A stretch of 53,351 bases of DNA from Leeuwenhoekiella sp. (GCA_011050015.1 DRGP01000044.1:1-53351), one strand, 5' to 3'. Shown: positions 25,788 through 34,466, counted from the first letter of the stretch. Notes: generated by a model not told the origin, from the letters alone. Made by a program: numbers and translations.

Positions 25788-26081
25788 ATGAAAAGCTACG
25801 ATACACTTTCTGAAACTATGGCTCATTTACAGGCTAAAGGCTACACTGTTGATTTCAATTTGAAAGAGAAACATCTGGAATGTAATGCTCTAAAGTTGAA
25901 ATTCCATCCAGAAGATTTTGAGGTGGACGAGATGCATCGTTTTGAAGGAATGAGTAGCACAGATGACAATAGTGTACTATATGCCATTTCTTCCAAAAAT
26001 GGAATAAAAGGCTTATTGGTGGATGCTTATGGGGTTTACTCTGAAAATATTTCTGAGGCAATCCGAAAAAAATTAAGGTAA
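25788..26081 (+). CDS. Small soluble protein often (mis)labelled phosphoribosylpyrophosphate synthetase
   Basis: 97 aa, no signal peptide. The pattern YDTLSETMAHLQAKGYTVDF, then LKFHPEDFEVDEMHRFEGMS, DDNSVLYAISSKNGIKGLL and VDAYGVYSENIS is common across Bacteroidota, where databases carry the label phosphoribosylpyrophosphate synthetase. It is far too short for that enzyme and lacks its PRPP motif, so the label should not be trusted. Real function unknown. Confidence 0.75.
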   Translation: MKSYDTLSETMAHLQAKGYTVDFNLKEKHLECNALKLKFHPEDFEVDEMHRFEGMSSTDDNSVLYAISSKNGIKGLLVDAYGVYSENISEAIRKKLR

Positions 26082-26155
26082 TTTGAAACATATATATAAC
26101 ATATAAAAAGTGACCCGCAACCAATATTGTAATCAGATTAAATAGAAATTTCGAG

Positions 26156-27511
26156 ATGAAACCATTAAAAATAAATACCCAAAAGCTCTCATTATTAGGC
26201 TCTGTATCTTTAGGTACAGGCGTAATGATTGGTGCAGGTATTTTTGTTTTAATGGGGCAGATAGCCGAATTAGTCGGCGATTTATTTCCTATTGCTTTTA
26301 TCGCAGGCGCAGTTGTAGTAGGCTTTAGCTCCTATTCGTATGTTAAATTTTCAAACGCCTATCCTTCTTCTGGAGGTGTTGCTAAATTTTTGACAAAGGC
26401 CTATTTACCAGGTACACTTGCTGGTTCATTTTCTTTGCTGATGTATGTATCAATGGTTGTCTCAGAAAGTTTAGTGGCAGGTACTTTTGGGGCGTATGCG
26501 TTACGACTGTTTCCGCAAGGATATGAAGGTTATGCATCTGCATTGGGTGTATTGCTTATTGTTGCTGCATATATCATCAATATTTCGGGTAACAAGATTA
26601 TTGAGACTACCGCTACCATTACTGCAATTATTAAAGTAGTGGGTATTGCAGTTCTTGCTATATCAGGATTGGTTATTTCTGGTTTACCCACAATCACAGG
26701 TACTTATAGTGCTGCCAATGGCCAATCCCTGCCTGAAGGTTTTGGATTTATTGCCGCATTGGCCTTGTCTATCCTTGCATACAAAGGATTTACGACCATT
26801 ACCAATCAAGGTGGCGATATAAAAAATCCTCATAAAAATGTAGGGCGTTCCATAATTATATCAATAATCGTTTGTACGGTTATCTATGTTGTTTTGGCAT
26901 TATCGGTTGCTGGCGGATTGAGTATTGAAGAAATTATAATAGCAAAAGATTATGCTCTCGCAGCAGCAGCAAAACCTCTATTTGGCGAATGGGGTTCAAC
27001 GCTAACTATTTTACTAGCCATTGTTGCAACAGTTTCCGGTGTAATTGCCAGCGTATATTCTGCCTCGCGAATGTTGGGTATGTTAAGCAATATGAAACAA
27101 GTTCCTGATATGAACAGAATGAAGCAACTTAAAAATCCTTCGCTGATTTTTACTGTTTCTTTAGCGATACTTTTGACTGTTTTGTTCGATTTAACTCGCA
27201 TAGCTTCCATTGGTGCTATTTTCTATTTGATAATGGACATTGCTATTCATTGGGGACTTTTTAAATATTTGAAAAAGGAAGTAAAATTCAACCCGATTAT
27301 TCCAATAATTGCCATACTGTTGGATGTTGTTATTTTGGCAGCATTTATCTATTTAAAATATGTAAACGACCCATTTGTACTAATAGTTGCTGCAATTGGT
27401 ATTGCCCTCATTTTTCTTTCTCAATTTATTTTTATGAAATCGCATACAGATAAAGACGGAAATATGAATATGGGAATGGAAAACAGTGAAAAAGAACAAA
27501 TGAAAATGTAA
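26156..27511 (+). CDS. APC-family amino-acid-type permease with Met-rich tail
   Basis: 451 aa, about 12 transmembrane helices. The start SVSLGTGVMIGAGIFVLMGQ holds the APC TM1 G-x-G motif, followed by AFIAGAVVVGFSSYSYVKFS and a Pro-Ser-Ser-Gly-Gly element. The last 25 residues after TM12 are polar with NMNMGMENSEKEQMKM. This Met-rich tail is unusual and resembles copper-binding stretches elsewhere here. Substrate unknown. It is 14 nt upstream of a Cu+ ATPase gene. Confidence 0.85.
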   Translation: MKPLKINTQKLSLLGSVSLGTGVMIGAGIFVLMGQIAELVGDLFPIAFIAGAVVVGFSSYSYVKFSNAYPSSGGVAKFLTKAYLPGTLAGSFSLLMYVSMVVSESLVAGTFGAYALRLFPQGYEGYASALGVLLIVAAYIINISGNKIIETTATITAIIKVVGIAVLAISGLVISGLPTITGTYSAANGQSLPEGFGFIAALALSILAYKGFTTITNQGGDIKNPHKNVGRSIIISIIVCTVIYVVLALSVAGGLSIEEIIIAKDYALAAAAKPLFGEWGSTLTILLAIVATVSGVIASVYSASRMLGMLSNMKQVPDMNRMKQLKNPSLIFTVSLAILLTVLFDLTRIASIGAIFYLIMDIAIHWGLFKYLKKEVKFNPIIPIIAILLDVVILAAFIYLKYVNDPFVLIVAAIGIALIFLSQFIFMKSHTDKDGNMNMGMENSEKEQMKM

Positions 27512-27525
27512 AAATAACAGATACT

Positions 27526-30063
27526 ATGAAACACACCTATAAAATACACGGAATGACCTGCAATGGTTGTCGAAATCACGTAGAAGGAACACTTTCCAAA
27601 GTGAAAGGTGTCTCAAAGGCTACTGTGAATTTAGCAAAAGCTGAAGCTACCATTGAAATGGAATCACATATTCCTATTGAGAAATTCCAAGATGCCCTTA
27701 AAAAAGAAGGTGGTACTTATTCTATCCACAAATCTGGAGAGCGACATCATCAAAACGATACCGCCGGAGTTGATGCTGAGCGTAGTCGAAGTACGAAAGC
27801 AAAAAATGAAAAACCTAAAGGTAAAGGAACTGGCACTTTTTACTGTCCGATGCATTGTGAGGGAGACAAAACATATGAAAAAACTGGAGACTGTCCTGTC
27901 TGCGGAATGGATTTAGTTGAAGAGCAAAATTTATCTGCAAAAACTTCTGAACAATGGACTTGCCCAATGCACCCGGAAATTGTAAAAGATGAACCTGGAG
28001 CCTGCCCAATCTGTGGGATGGACTTAGTCCCAATGGAAGCAGATAGTTCAGCCGAAGAAAAGACCTATAACAAATTACTCAAGAAATTCTGGATTGCAGT
28101 CGCCTTTACCTTACCTATTTTCTTAATCGCAATGAGCGATATGATTCCGAATAATCCGTTATATACGGTAATGAAGCAAAAAAACTGGAACTGGATTCAG
28201 CTTGCACTTTCAATTCCTGTGGTGTTTTATGCTACGTGGATGTTCTTTGAACGTGCCTATAAAAGCATCAAAACCTGGAACCTCAATATGTTTACCCTAA
28301 TCGGCATTGGTGCTGGCGCAGCGTGGTTATTCAGCGTATTCGGTATGCTTTTTCCCGATTTTTTCCCGGCACAGTTCAAAACAGAATCTGGTGCCGTTCA
28401 CGTATATTATGAAGTATCCACTATTATTTTGACCTTGGTGCTCTTGGGTCAGGTTTTGGAAGCACGTGCCCACGGCAAAACCAATTCAGCAATAAAGGAA
28501 TTGCTAAAGCTCGCGCCAAACAAGGCCATACTAGTCAAAGATGGCAAGGAAGAAGAGGTTACGATTGATAGCATTAAATTGGGCGATATCCTACGGGTGA
28601 AACCAGGCGAAAAAATTCCAGTTGATGGCGTGATTTCCGAAGGTAGTACAACGGTCGATGAATCTATGATTACAGGCGAACCTATTCCCGTAAACAAAGC
28701 GGCAAATGACAAAGTTACCAGTGGCACCATCAACGGCAACCAATCTTTTTTGATGAAAGCCGAAAAGGTGGGTGCAGATACCCTACTGTCCCAAATTATC
28801 CAAATGGTCAATAATGCCAGTCGCAGTCGTGCACCAATCCAAAAATTGGCGGATACCGTCTCGGGATATTTTGTACCCATAGTTGTCCTTATTTCCATTA
28901 TCACATTTGTGGTTTGGGCTATTTTTGGTCCGGAACCCGTCTATGTTTATGCCTTTGTAAATGCAATTGCAGTATTGATTATCGCCTGTCCCTGTGCCTT
29001 GGGCTTGGCAACACCAATGTCCATTATGGTCGGTGTTGGTAAGGGCGCACAAAATGGTGTGCTCATAAAAAATGCCGAAGCTTTGGAAAAAATGGACAAG
29101 GTGGATACACTTATTATCGATAAAACAGGAACCATAACAGAAGGCAAACCAACGGTTGAAAAAGTCGGAGCCTTCGGAACTAATTTTTCAGAAAAAGAAG
29201 TGCTTCAATACATCGTTTCCCTAAACAGCAAAAGCGAGCATCCGCTTGCCGAAGCAACTGTAAAATATGGTAAAGAAAAGAATGTTGAGTTTTTGAGCGC
29301 TGAAAAGTTTAGCGCAGTTACCGGAAAAGGTGTTGAAGGAAACATCAACGGGAAAAAAGTGGATTTAGGGAATTCCAAAATGATGGCATACGCCAAGGCT
29401 GAATTAACTTCGGAAATGGAAACCGAAGCACAAAGTTTTCAAAAGCAAGGAAAAACAGTTTCATACCTATCCATCGATTCAAAAGTTGTGGGATATGTTG
29501 TCATTGGCGACAAAATAAAGGCGACCAGCGCCAAAGCGATCAAAGCACTTCAAGACAAAGGTATCGCAGTAATAATGCTTACTGGCGACAATCACGATAC
29601 TGCCCAAGCGGTCGCAAAAGAATTAAATCTTGCTGATTTTAAAGCAGGAATGTTGCCCGAAAACAAACTTCAGGAAGTAGAAAAATTACAGAACAGCGGA
29701 AAAGTTGTAGCAATGGCAGGCGACGGCATCAATGATGCGCCAGCCTTGGCAAAAAGTGATGTTGGTATCGCAATGGGAACAGGAACAGATGTTGCCATTG
29801 AAAGTGCAATGATAACCTTGGTAAAAGGCGATTTGCACGGTATTGTCAAGGCACGGGAATTGAGCGACGGTGTAATGCGTAACATCAAGCAAAACCTATT
29901 TTGGGCTTTAGGATATAACATTTTAGGAATCCCAATCGCAGCAGGTGTTTTGTTCCCTATTTTCGGGTTGTTATTATCACCAATGATAGCGGCTTTGGCA
30001 ATGAGCTTTAGTTCAGTTTCCGTTATTATGAACGCTTTGCGGTTACGTTCGTTAAAACTTTAA
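27526..30063 (+). CDS. copA: Cu+-exporting P1B-type ATPase with HMA and two HMBD modules
   Basis: 845 aa. Domains: HMA 1-67 (GMTCNGC at 9-15); a linker with a palindrome-family repeat (about 81-93); two heavy-metal-binding (HMBD) modules, YCPMH...CPVCGMDL (about 104-132) and WTCPMHP...CPICGMDL (144-172); then the P-type core from about 187. Seen: TGEP actuator loop, IACPCALG (486-493) with the CPC metal site, DKTGT (from 532), SEHPLAEA, GDGIND (732-737), and in the last helices GYNILGIPIAAG and MSFSSVSVIMNALRL, the YN and M-x-x-SS marks of Cu+ (P1B-1) pumps. It exports cytosolic Cu+ to the periplasm. The PepSY gene starts 2 nt after the stop. Confidence 0.93.
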   Translation: MKHTYKIHGMTCNGCRNHVEGTLSKVKGVSKATVNLAKAEATIEMESHIPIEKFQDALKKEGGTYSIHKSGERHHQNDTAGVDAERSRSTKAKNEKPKGKGTGTFYCPMHCEGDKTYEKTGDCPVCGMDLVEEQNLSAKTSEQWTCPMHPEIVKDEPGACPICGMDLVPMEADSSAEEKTYNKLLKKFWIAVAFTLPIFLIAMSDMIPNNPLYTVMKQKNWNWIQLALSIPVVFYATWMFFERAYKSIKTWNLNMFTLIGIGAGAAWLFSVFGMLFPDFFPAQFKTESGAVHVYYEVSTIILTLVLLGQVLEARAHGKTNSAIKELLKLAPNKAILVKDGKEEEVTIDSIKLGDILRVKPGEKIPVDGVISEGSTTVDESMITGEPIPVNKAANDKVTSGTINGNQSFLMKAEKVGADTLLSQIIQMVNNASRSRAPIQKLADTVSGYFVPIVVLISIITFVVWAIFGPEPVYVYAFVNAIAVLIIACPCALGLATPMSIMVGVGKGAQNGVLIKNAEALEKMDKVDTLIIDKTGTITEGKPTVEKVGAFGTNFSEKEVLQYIVSLNSKSEHPLAEATVKYGKEKNVEFLSAEKFSAVTGKGVEGNINGKKVDLGNSKMMAYAKAELTSEMETEAQSFQKQGKTVSYLSIDSKVVGYVVIGDKIKATSAKAIKALQDKGIAVIMLTGDNHDTAQAVAKELNLADFKAGMLPENKLQEVEKLQNSGKVVAMAGDGINDAPALAKSDVGIAMGTGTDVAIESAMITLVKGDLHGIVKARELSDGVMRNIKQNLFWALGYNILGIPIAAGVLFPIFGLLLSPMIAALAMSFSSVSVIMNALRLRSLKL
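27775..27791. repeat. Genome-repeat-like GCTGAGCGTAGTCGAAG inside the Cu+ ATPase gene
   Basis: The string resembles a short dispersed repeat of the TGAGC...GTCGAA type frequent in Bacteroidota intergenic DNA as I recall; a relative lies at 39663-39680. Here it is in frame (AERSRST) in the linker between HMA and HMBD modules. Confidence 0.4.
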
Positions 30064-30065
30064 AG

Positions 30066-30779
30066 ATGGTGAAAAGGAAAACCGCACTAAAAATACGAAA
30101 GACCCACAGATATTTGGGGCTCTTTTTGGGGGTACAGTTCCTGTTTTGGACCATTAGCGGAATGTATTTCAGTTGGACAAACATAGACGACATTCACGGT
30201 GACCAATTCTGTAATTTAGATTACGTGCCCAAAGCCTTTGATGATTTAATAAGTCCTTCACAAATAAACAATCCTGAAGGCATTGGAAGTATCGAAATTA
30301 GGGACATCAACAACGAGCCTTATTACTGGATAAACAATCAAAAATTGTACAGTGCAAAAACTGGGAAAGCAAAAAAAAATATTACGGAAGAAGAGGCCTT
30401 GTCTGTTGCCAAAAACTATATGAAAGATGGTTTGAAAGTCGCCAACATCGAAAAAATAACCGAAGTGGACGACTATCACGAATATCGGGAAAAGCTATTG
30501 CCAGCCTATGTTATTTCATATGATACCGATGAAGCTCTTAATGCTTATGTTTCGGTAACAGACGGAAAATTCCAGACTGTAAGGCATCGAGCGTGGCGTT
30601 GGTTCGACTTTTTATGGATGACCCACACAATGGATTATGACACGCGCGACAATTTCAATACCATTGTATTAAGGGCGTTTTCGCTCTTGGGATTGATTAC
30701 GGTGTTAAGCGGATTCCTGCTGTGGTACACCTCCTCGCCAACCATTAGAAAATTAAAAAAGAAAATAATTAAATCATAA
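30066..30779 (+). CDS. PepSY-domain membrane protein
   Basis: 237 aa. Two terminal membrane segments (FLGLFLGVQFLFWTISGMYF at about 17-36; LRAFSLLGLITVLSGFLLWY at about 204-223) frame a periplasmic part with a PepSY-type stretch (ITEEEALSVAKNYMK) and YVSVTDGKFQTVRHRAWRWFDFLWMTHTMDY. PepSY-TM proteins are common in iron-reductase and copper loci. It probably handles electrons or metal at the inner membrane (inference). Tightly linked to the ATPase upstream and DUF305 gene downstream. Confidence 0.85.
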   Translation: MVKRKTALKIRKTHRYLGLFLGVQFLFWTISGMYFSWTNIDDIHGDQFCNLDYVPKAFDDLISPSQINNPEGIGSIEIRDINNEPYYWINNQKLYSAKTGKAKKNITEEEALSVAKNYMKDGLKVANIEKITEVDDYHEYREKLLPAYVISYDTDEALNAYVSVTDGKFQTVRHRAWRWFDFLWMTHTMDYDTRDNFNTIVLRAFSLLGLITVLSGFLLWYTSSPTIRKLKKKIIKS

Positions 30780-30796
30780 CCAAAAACTCTAAAACA

Positions 30797-31276
30797 ATGA
30801 AAAATTCAAATCAACACACAAACAAAGGCAATTACACAAAATTTATTTTGATGCTTGTCGCATCTTTTATTGCAATGTACATCACGATGTATCTAAATAG
30901 TTATGCGTTAGACCACGTATATTTTAGTTTAACCAGATTCTATATGAGTTGTTTGGGTATTGCAGCAATGGCAGTAATAATGTGGTTTTTTATGCGGAAA
31001 ATGTATCAAAACAAGAAAAAGAACATCGCTATTTTATTAGGTAGCTTGGTGCTATTTTTAGGCGCACTTGGTTTGGTTAGGGCACAAAGCCCAATCATTG
31101 GCGATATTCTGTGGATGAAAGCAATGATTCCCCATCACTCAATTGCAATTTTAACAAGTGAAAGAGCCGATATCAAAGACCCTGAAGTGCGCAAACTGGC
31201 TGATGATATTATCAAAGCACAACGTAAAGAAATTGGAGAAATGAAAGCAATGATAAAGCGTTTGCAAGCAGAATAA
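30797..31276 (+). CDS. DUF305 membrane protein
   Basis: 159 aa: three hydrophobic helices in the first 100 residues (FILMLVASFIAMYITMYLNS, MSCLGIAAMAVIMWFFMRKM, IAILLGSLVLFLGALGLV) and a C-terminal DUF305 helical piece, ILWMKAMIPHHSIAILTSER, with the M-x-x-H-H motif (MIPHH) usual for the family, then EIGEMKAMIKRLQAE. DUF305 proteins are often found in copper and silver loci and the His/Met motif suggests metal binding. Confidence 0.85.
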   Translation: MKNSNQHTNKGNYTKFILMLVASFIAMYITMYLNSYALDHVYFSLTRFYMSCLGIAAMAVIMWFFMRKMYQNKKKNIAILLGSLVLFLGALGLVRAQSPIIGDILWMKAMIPHHSIAILTSERADIKDPEVRKLADDIIKAQRKEIGEMKAMIKRLQAE

Positions 31277-31287
31277 TAATAATTACC

Positions 31288-31321
31288 AAAACCTAACTGG
31301 TCTTAAAATCTGTTGGGTTTT
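31288..31321 (+). terminator. Terminator-like hairpin after the DUF305 gene
   Basis: AAAACCTAAC (31288-31297) pairs with GTTGGGTTTT (31312-31321), ten pairs with one G-U, followed by a weak T-run. It may be a leaky terminator or attenuator between the ATPase and cusB transcripts. Confidence 0.45.
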
Positions 31322-31344
31322 ATAAAGAAATAAAAAAATATACT

Positions 31345-33129
31345 ATGAAAAAATACATCATTTATACCGCAATTTTAGCCATAGGATTGGTCTTGGGCTA
31401 TGTCTTTTTTGGCCCTTCTGCGGAAGGTTCCGTAAACAGCAAGAAAGTAACAGATTTGAGCGAAGACGTTAACCACTCCGAAGAACATCAAATGTGGACC
31501 TGTTCAATGCACCCACAGATTATGCAACCAGAACCTGGCGACTGCCCAATATGCGGTATGGATTTAATTCCCGCCGAAACTGGTGCGGAAGGGCTTGCAA
31601 TGAACGAAATAAAAATGAGCGACAATGCAATGGCACTGGCGAATATCCAAACTACAATTGTAGGAAATATTTCAGGAACCGACGATAACAAAATAACACT
31701 TTCCGGAAAAATAATGGCCAACGAAGAAGCCAATGCGGTACAGGCAAGCTATTTTGAAGGACGTATTGAAAAGTTGAATGTCAATTTCACGGGCGAAGAA
31801 GTACGAAAAGGACAGTTGTTGGCAACGATTTATGCACCAACGCTCGTTGCTGCCCAACAAGAACTTTTAACTGCTTCTGACCTGAAAGAATCACAACCAG
31901 GTTTATACAAAGCAGTTCGAAACAAATTAAAATTGTGGAAACTTTCTGAAAGCCAAATAGACCAAATAGAAAGTTCTGGCAAGGTGCGGGAAAATTTTCC
32001 GATTTATGCAACTGTTTCAGGCACCGTTTCCCAAAAAATGGCAGAAGAAGGCGACTATGTAAAACAAGGCCAGCCCATTGTTAAAGTAAGTGATTTGGGT
32101 ACTGTTTGGGCAATGTTTGACGCCTACGAAAGACAAATCTCGCAACTAAAGGAAGGTCAAAAGGTAACAATCACTAGTAACGCTTATCCCAATAAAGAAT
32201 TTGAAGCATCAGTTTCATTTATCGACCCTACTTTGAATACAAAGTCCAGAACTGTTTCAGTGCGCGCCACATTGAACAATAAGGAAAATCTATTAAAACC
32301 AGGAATGTTCGTAACCGCAAAAGTGGCAATGACAAAAGGCAATACTATGGAAATTGCGATAAGCATACCTGCAACGGCAGTAATGTGGACAGGCGAGCGC
32401 TCATTGGTGTACGTAAAGACCAATCCCAATGAACCCGTTTTTGAAATGCAAGAAGTGACTTTGGGAACGAAAAATGGTGAGAACTATACCATTATCGAAG
32501 GGCTTTCTAACGGCGATGAAGTGGTAACCAACGGAACATTTACCGTAGATGCCGCTGCACAGTTACAAGGAAAAAAATCTATGATGAATGCATCAGGTGG
32601 TAAAACAATGACAGGTCACGAAGGGCATTTGGGAATGGAAAATTTAAACAACACAGTTGATGCCGCCAAGCGTATGGATGTAGCTTCCAAATTCCAAGAG
32701 CAGCTCAAAACAGTTTTTGATGATTATATTATGCTTAAAACAGCATTGACAAACGACCAAAGTGAAAAAGCAAAAACGGCCGCACAGACCTTACAGAAAA
32801 GTTTAACACAAGTTGACCTTGCTTTGCTAAAGGATAAAAATGCGAATAACCACTGGGCGCAACTTGAAAAAGAATTGAAGGCTTCCTCAAATGAAATTGC
32901 CCAGACATCCGATATTAAAACCCAGAGAAATCATTTTATCAGTCTTTCAGCACACCTCATAAATGCAATGAAAGCGTTTGGCATCAACCAAGAAATTTAC
33001 ATAGATTTTTGTCCAATGGCAAATAATAATGAAGGCGCATATTGGTTGAGCACGGAAAAAGAAATACAAAATCCCTACTACGGACAAGCAATGCTAAACT
33101 GTGGTGAAGTAACAGAAACCGTACAATAG
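31345..33129 (+). CDS. cusB: CusB-type periplasmic adaptor with HMBD module and C-terminal DUF3347
   Basis: 594 aa. Residues 1-23 form an N-terminal anchor. An HMBD module (WTCSMHP...CPICGMDLIP) lies at about 50-77. Next comes the membrane-fusion-protein core: YFEGRIEKLNVNFTGEEVRK barrel-sandwich half, helical hairpin, FPIYATVSGTVSQKMAEEGD, then IPATAVMWTGERSLVYVKT. From about 450 to the end is a DUF3347 domain (FDDYIMLKTALTNDQ; IDFCPMANNNEGAYWLS; NPYYGQAMLNCGE). It links CusA and CusC, whose genes lie about 18 kb upstream, and its fused DUF3347 matches the free proteins at 16393 and 17457. This strongly ties all three to one pump. Confidence 0.92.
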   Translation: MKKYIIYTAILAIGLVLGYVFFGPSAEGSVNSKKVTDLSEDVNHSEEHQMWTCSMHPQIMQPEPGDCPICGMDLIPAETGAEGLAMNEIKMSDNAMALANIQTTIVGNISGTDDNKITLSGKIMANEEANAVQASYFEGRIEKLNVNFTGEEVRKGQLLATIYAPTLVAAQQELLTASDLKESQPGLYKAVRNKLKLWKLSESQIDQIESSGKVRENFPIYATVSGTVSQKMAEEGDYVKQGQPIVKVSDLGTVWAMFDAYERQISQLKEGQKVTITSNAYPNKEFEASVSFIDPTLNTKSRTVSVRATLNNKENLLKPGMFVTAKVAMTKGNTMEIAISIPATAVMWTGERSLVYVKTNPNEPVFEMQEVTLGTKNGENYTIIEGLSNGDEVVTNGTFTVDAAAQLQGKKSMMNASGGKTMTGHEGHLGMENLNNTVDAAKRMDVASKFQEQLKTVFDDYIMLKTALTNDQSEKAKTAAQTLQKSLTQVDLALLKDKNANNHWAQLEKELKASSNEIAQTSDIKTQRNHFISLSAHLINAMKAFGINQEIYIDFCPMANNNEGAYWLSTEKEIQNPYYGQAMLNCGEVTETVQ

Positions 33130-33193
33130 TTTAAAACTATACTTAATTGGGTAGTTTAAATTAGTCATCTTGATTTTTTGAAGGAGAACGAGG

Positions 33194-33370
33194 ATGAGTG
33201 AGAGTAGAAGAAATAGAAGAAAAAATGACAGAAAGAAACATCAGCCTAAAAGTGATATTCCAAAAAAAGATAAAATTATAGCTTTAGTTGTGATAGTATT
33301 GATTTTTGTAGTTGCTGCAACAGCTGCCGTTTATTATTCTCTATACAAATCTGGATTAAAATTATTTTGA
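33194..33370 (+). CDS. 58-aa basic single-pass membrane protein
   Basis: Short gene with an unusually good Shine-Dalgarno (AAGGAG at 33181-33186) 7 nt before ATG 33194. The first 29 residues are highly basic (SESRRNRRKNDRKKHQPK). They are followed by one helix (IIALVVIVLIFVVAATAAVY) and a short tail KSGLKLF. The next gene, an HMA-AraC regulator, starts 12 nt later. I know no family. Its place resembles that of the Cys-pair peptide at 18916. Role unknown. Confidence 0.6.
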   Translation: MSESRRNRRKNDRKKHQPKSDIPKKDKIIALVVIVLIFVVAATAAVYYSLYKSGLKLF

Positions 33371-33382
33371 AACAAGTACTAT

Positions 33383-33949
33383 ATGAATGAGACTATCCAT
33401 ATTAAAAATATGGTCTGCCCAAGATGTATCTCAGCAGTTTCCAATATTTTGGAACAACTTAAAATACTGTATGTTTCTATAAAATTGGGGGAGGTTAAAT
33501 TAGTTTCATCGTTAAGTCCCAACACAAAAAATAGTCTTTCCAAAGCGCTTCAAAATTCAGGTTTTAGTTTGATTGACGACCGTAAAAGTCAACTTATTGA
33601 ACAAATGAAAACATTGGTTGTAGATAAAATCCATCATTCTTCCGAGGAGCTCGATTTCAAATGGGCAGATATTGTTACAGGCGAACTTCACTTGGACTAC
33701 AAATATTTAAGTTCACTTTTTTCGTCGGTAGAAAATATTACGTTCGAGCAGTACATCATAAACCAGAAAATTGAACGTGTTAAAGAACTTATAGTTTACG
33801 ATGAATTAACCTTGAGTGAAATAGCATTTAAACTTCATTATAGTAGTGTTGCATACTTAAGCAATCAATTTAAAAAGGTTACAGGAATGACACCTACACA
33901 GTTTAAAAAAAGCACAAATCAGAATCGTAAATATTTGGATAAAATATGA
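33383..33949 (+). CDS. HMA-like/AraC-family metal regulator, paralogue
   Basis: 188 aa, same build and length as the protein at 13042-13608: HMA-like N-terminus with MVCPRC (residues 10-15), then an AraC double helix-turn-helix from about residue 95 (NQKIERVKELIVYDELTLSE; IAFKLHYSSVAYLSNQFKKV). The recognition-helix piece LSNQFKKVTGMTP corresponds to LSRLFKSETGMS in the paralogue. It sits between cusB and the Csp/Cu+ ATPase genes, before which a shared box is found at 33974 and 34577. It is a candidate direct sensor of cytosolic Cu(I). Confidence 0.8.
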   Translation: MNETIHIKNMVCPRCISAVSNILEQLKILYVSIKLGEVKLVSSLSPNTKNSLSKALQNSGFSLIDDRKSQLIEQMKTLVVDKIHHSSEELDFKWADIVTGELHLDYKYLSSLFSSVENITFEQYIINQKIERVKELIVYDELTLSEIAFKLHYSSVAYLSNQFKKVTGMTPTQFKKSTNQNRKYLDKI

Positions 33950-33973
33950 TGTTAAATTCTGTTAATCCGAAAA

Positions 33974-33995
33974 TTTTACAAATCATTCGGCATAT
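33974..33995 (+). promoter_or_regulatory. Shared upstream box, copy 1 (before the Csp-like gene)
   Basis: Contains TACAAnTCATTCnGCATAT as TACAAATCATTCGGCATAT, about 100 nt before the ATG at 34093. The matching element at 34577 lies before the Cu+ ATPase. I infer a binding site of the neighbouring HMA-AraC regulator. Confidence 0.45.
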
Positions 33996-34092
33996 TTTAT
34001 AACAAAAAACGATATTACATACATTAAATTGTCTTTAGTAATATCCGCTATAGTAGTGGACTATTTTTAACAATTTAAATTCTAATATATTT

Positions 34093-34413
34093 ATGAAAAA
34101 TTCAAAATTAATCGAAGCTTTAAACAATTGTGTAGCACATTGTAATTACTGTGCAGATGCTTGTCTTGGCGAAGAAAACGTCAAGATGATGGTAGATTGT
34201 ATAAGAACTGATAGGGCTTGTGCTGCAATCTGTAGTGCAACAGCAAATTTGCTTGCGTCAAATTATAAAGATGTTAGAGGTATGGTAGAACAATGCCGTG
34301 ATATCTGTAAAAAATGCGCTGATGTATGTGCCAAGCACGACCACAAACACTGTCAAGAATGTGCAGATGCCTGTAGAAAATGTGAGGAAGCTTGTAACGA
34401 ATATTTAAAATAA
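34093..34413 (+). CDS. Four-helix-bundle Cys-rich copper-storage protein (Csp-like, DUF326)
   Basis: 106 aa with no signal peptide, so cytosolic. Cys residues recur along predicted helices: NNCVAHCNYCADACLG, DCIRTDRACAAICSA, EQCRDICKKCADVCAKHDH and CQECADACRKCEEACNEY. This is the DUF326/Csp pattern, where Cys line the core of a four-helix bundle and store many Cu(I) ions. It has its own leader with a shared box upstream and a terminator after it, so it is probably a strongly induced monocistron. Confidence 0.92.
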   Translation: MKNSKLIEALNNCVAHCNYCADACLGEENVKMMVDCIRTDRACAAICSATANLLASNYKDVRGMVEQCRDICKKCADVCAKHDHKHCQECADACRKCEEACNEYLK

Positions 34414-34466
34414 TACAACTTATCTCAATTCATTATAGTGAGGTGCAACAACCTCAAATTCCGAAA

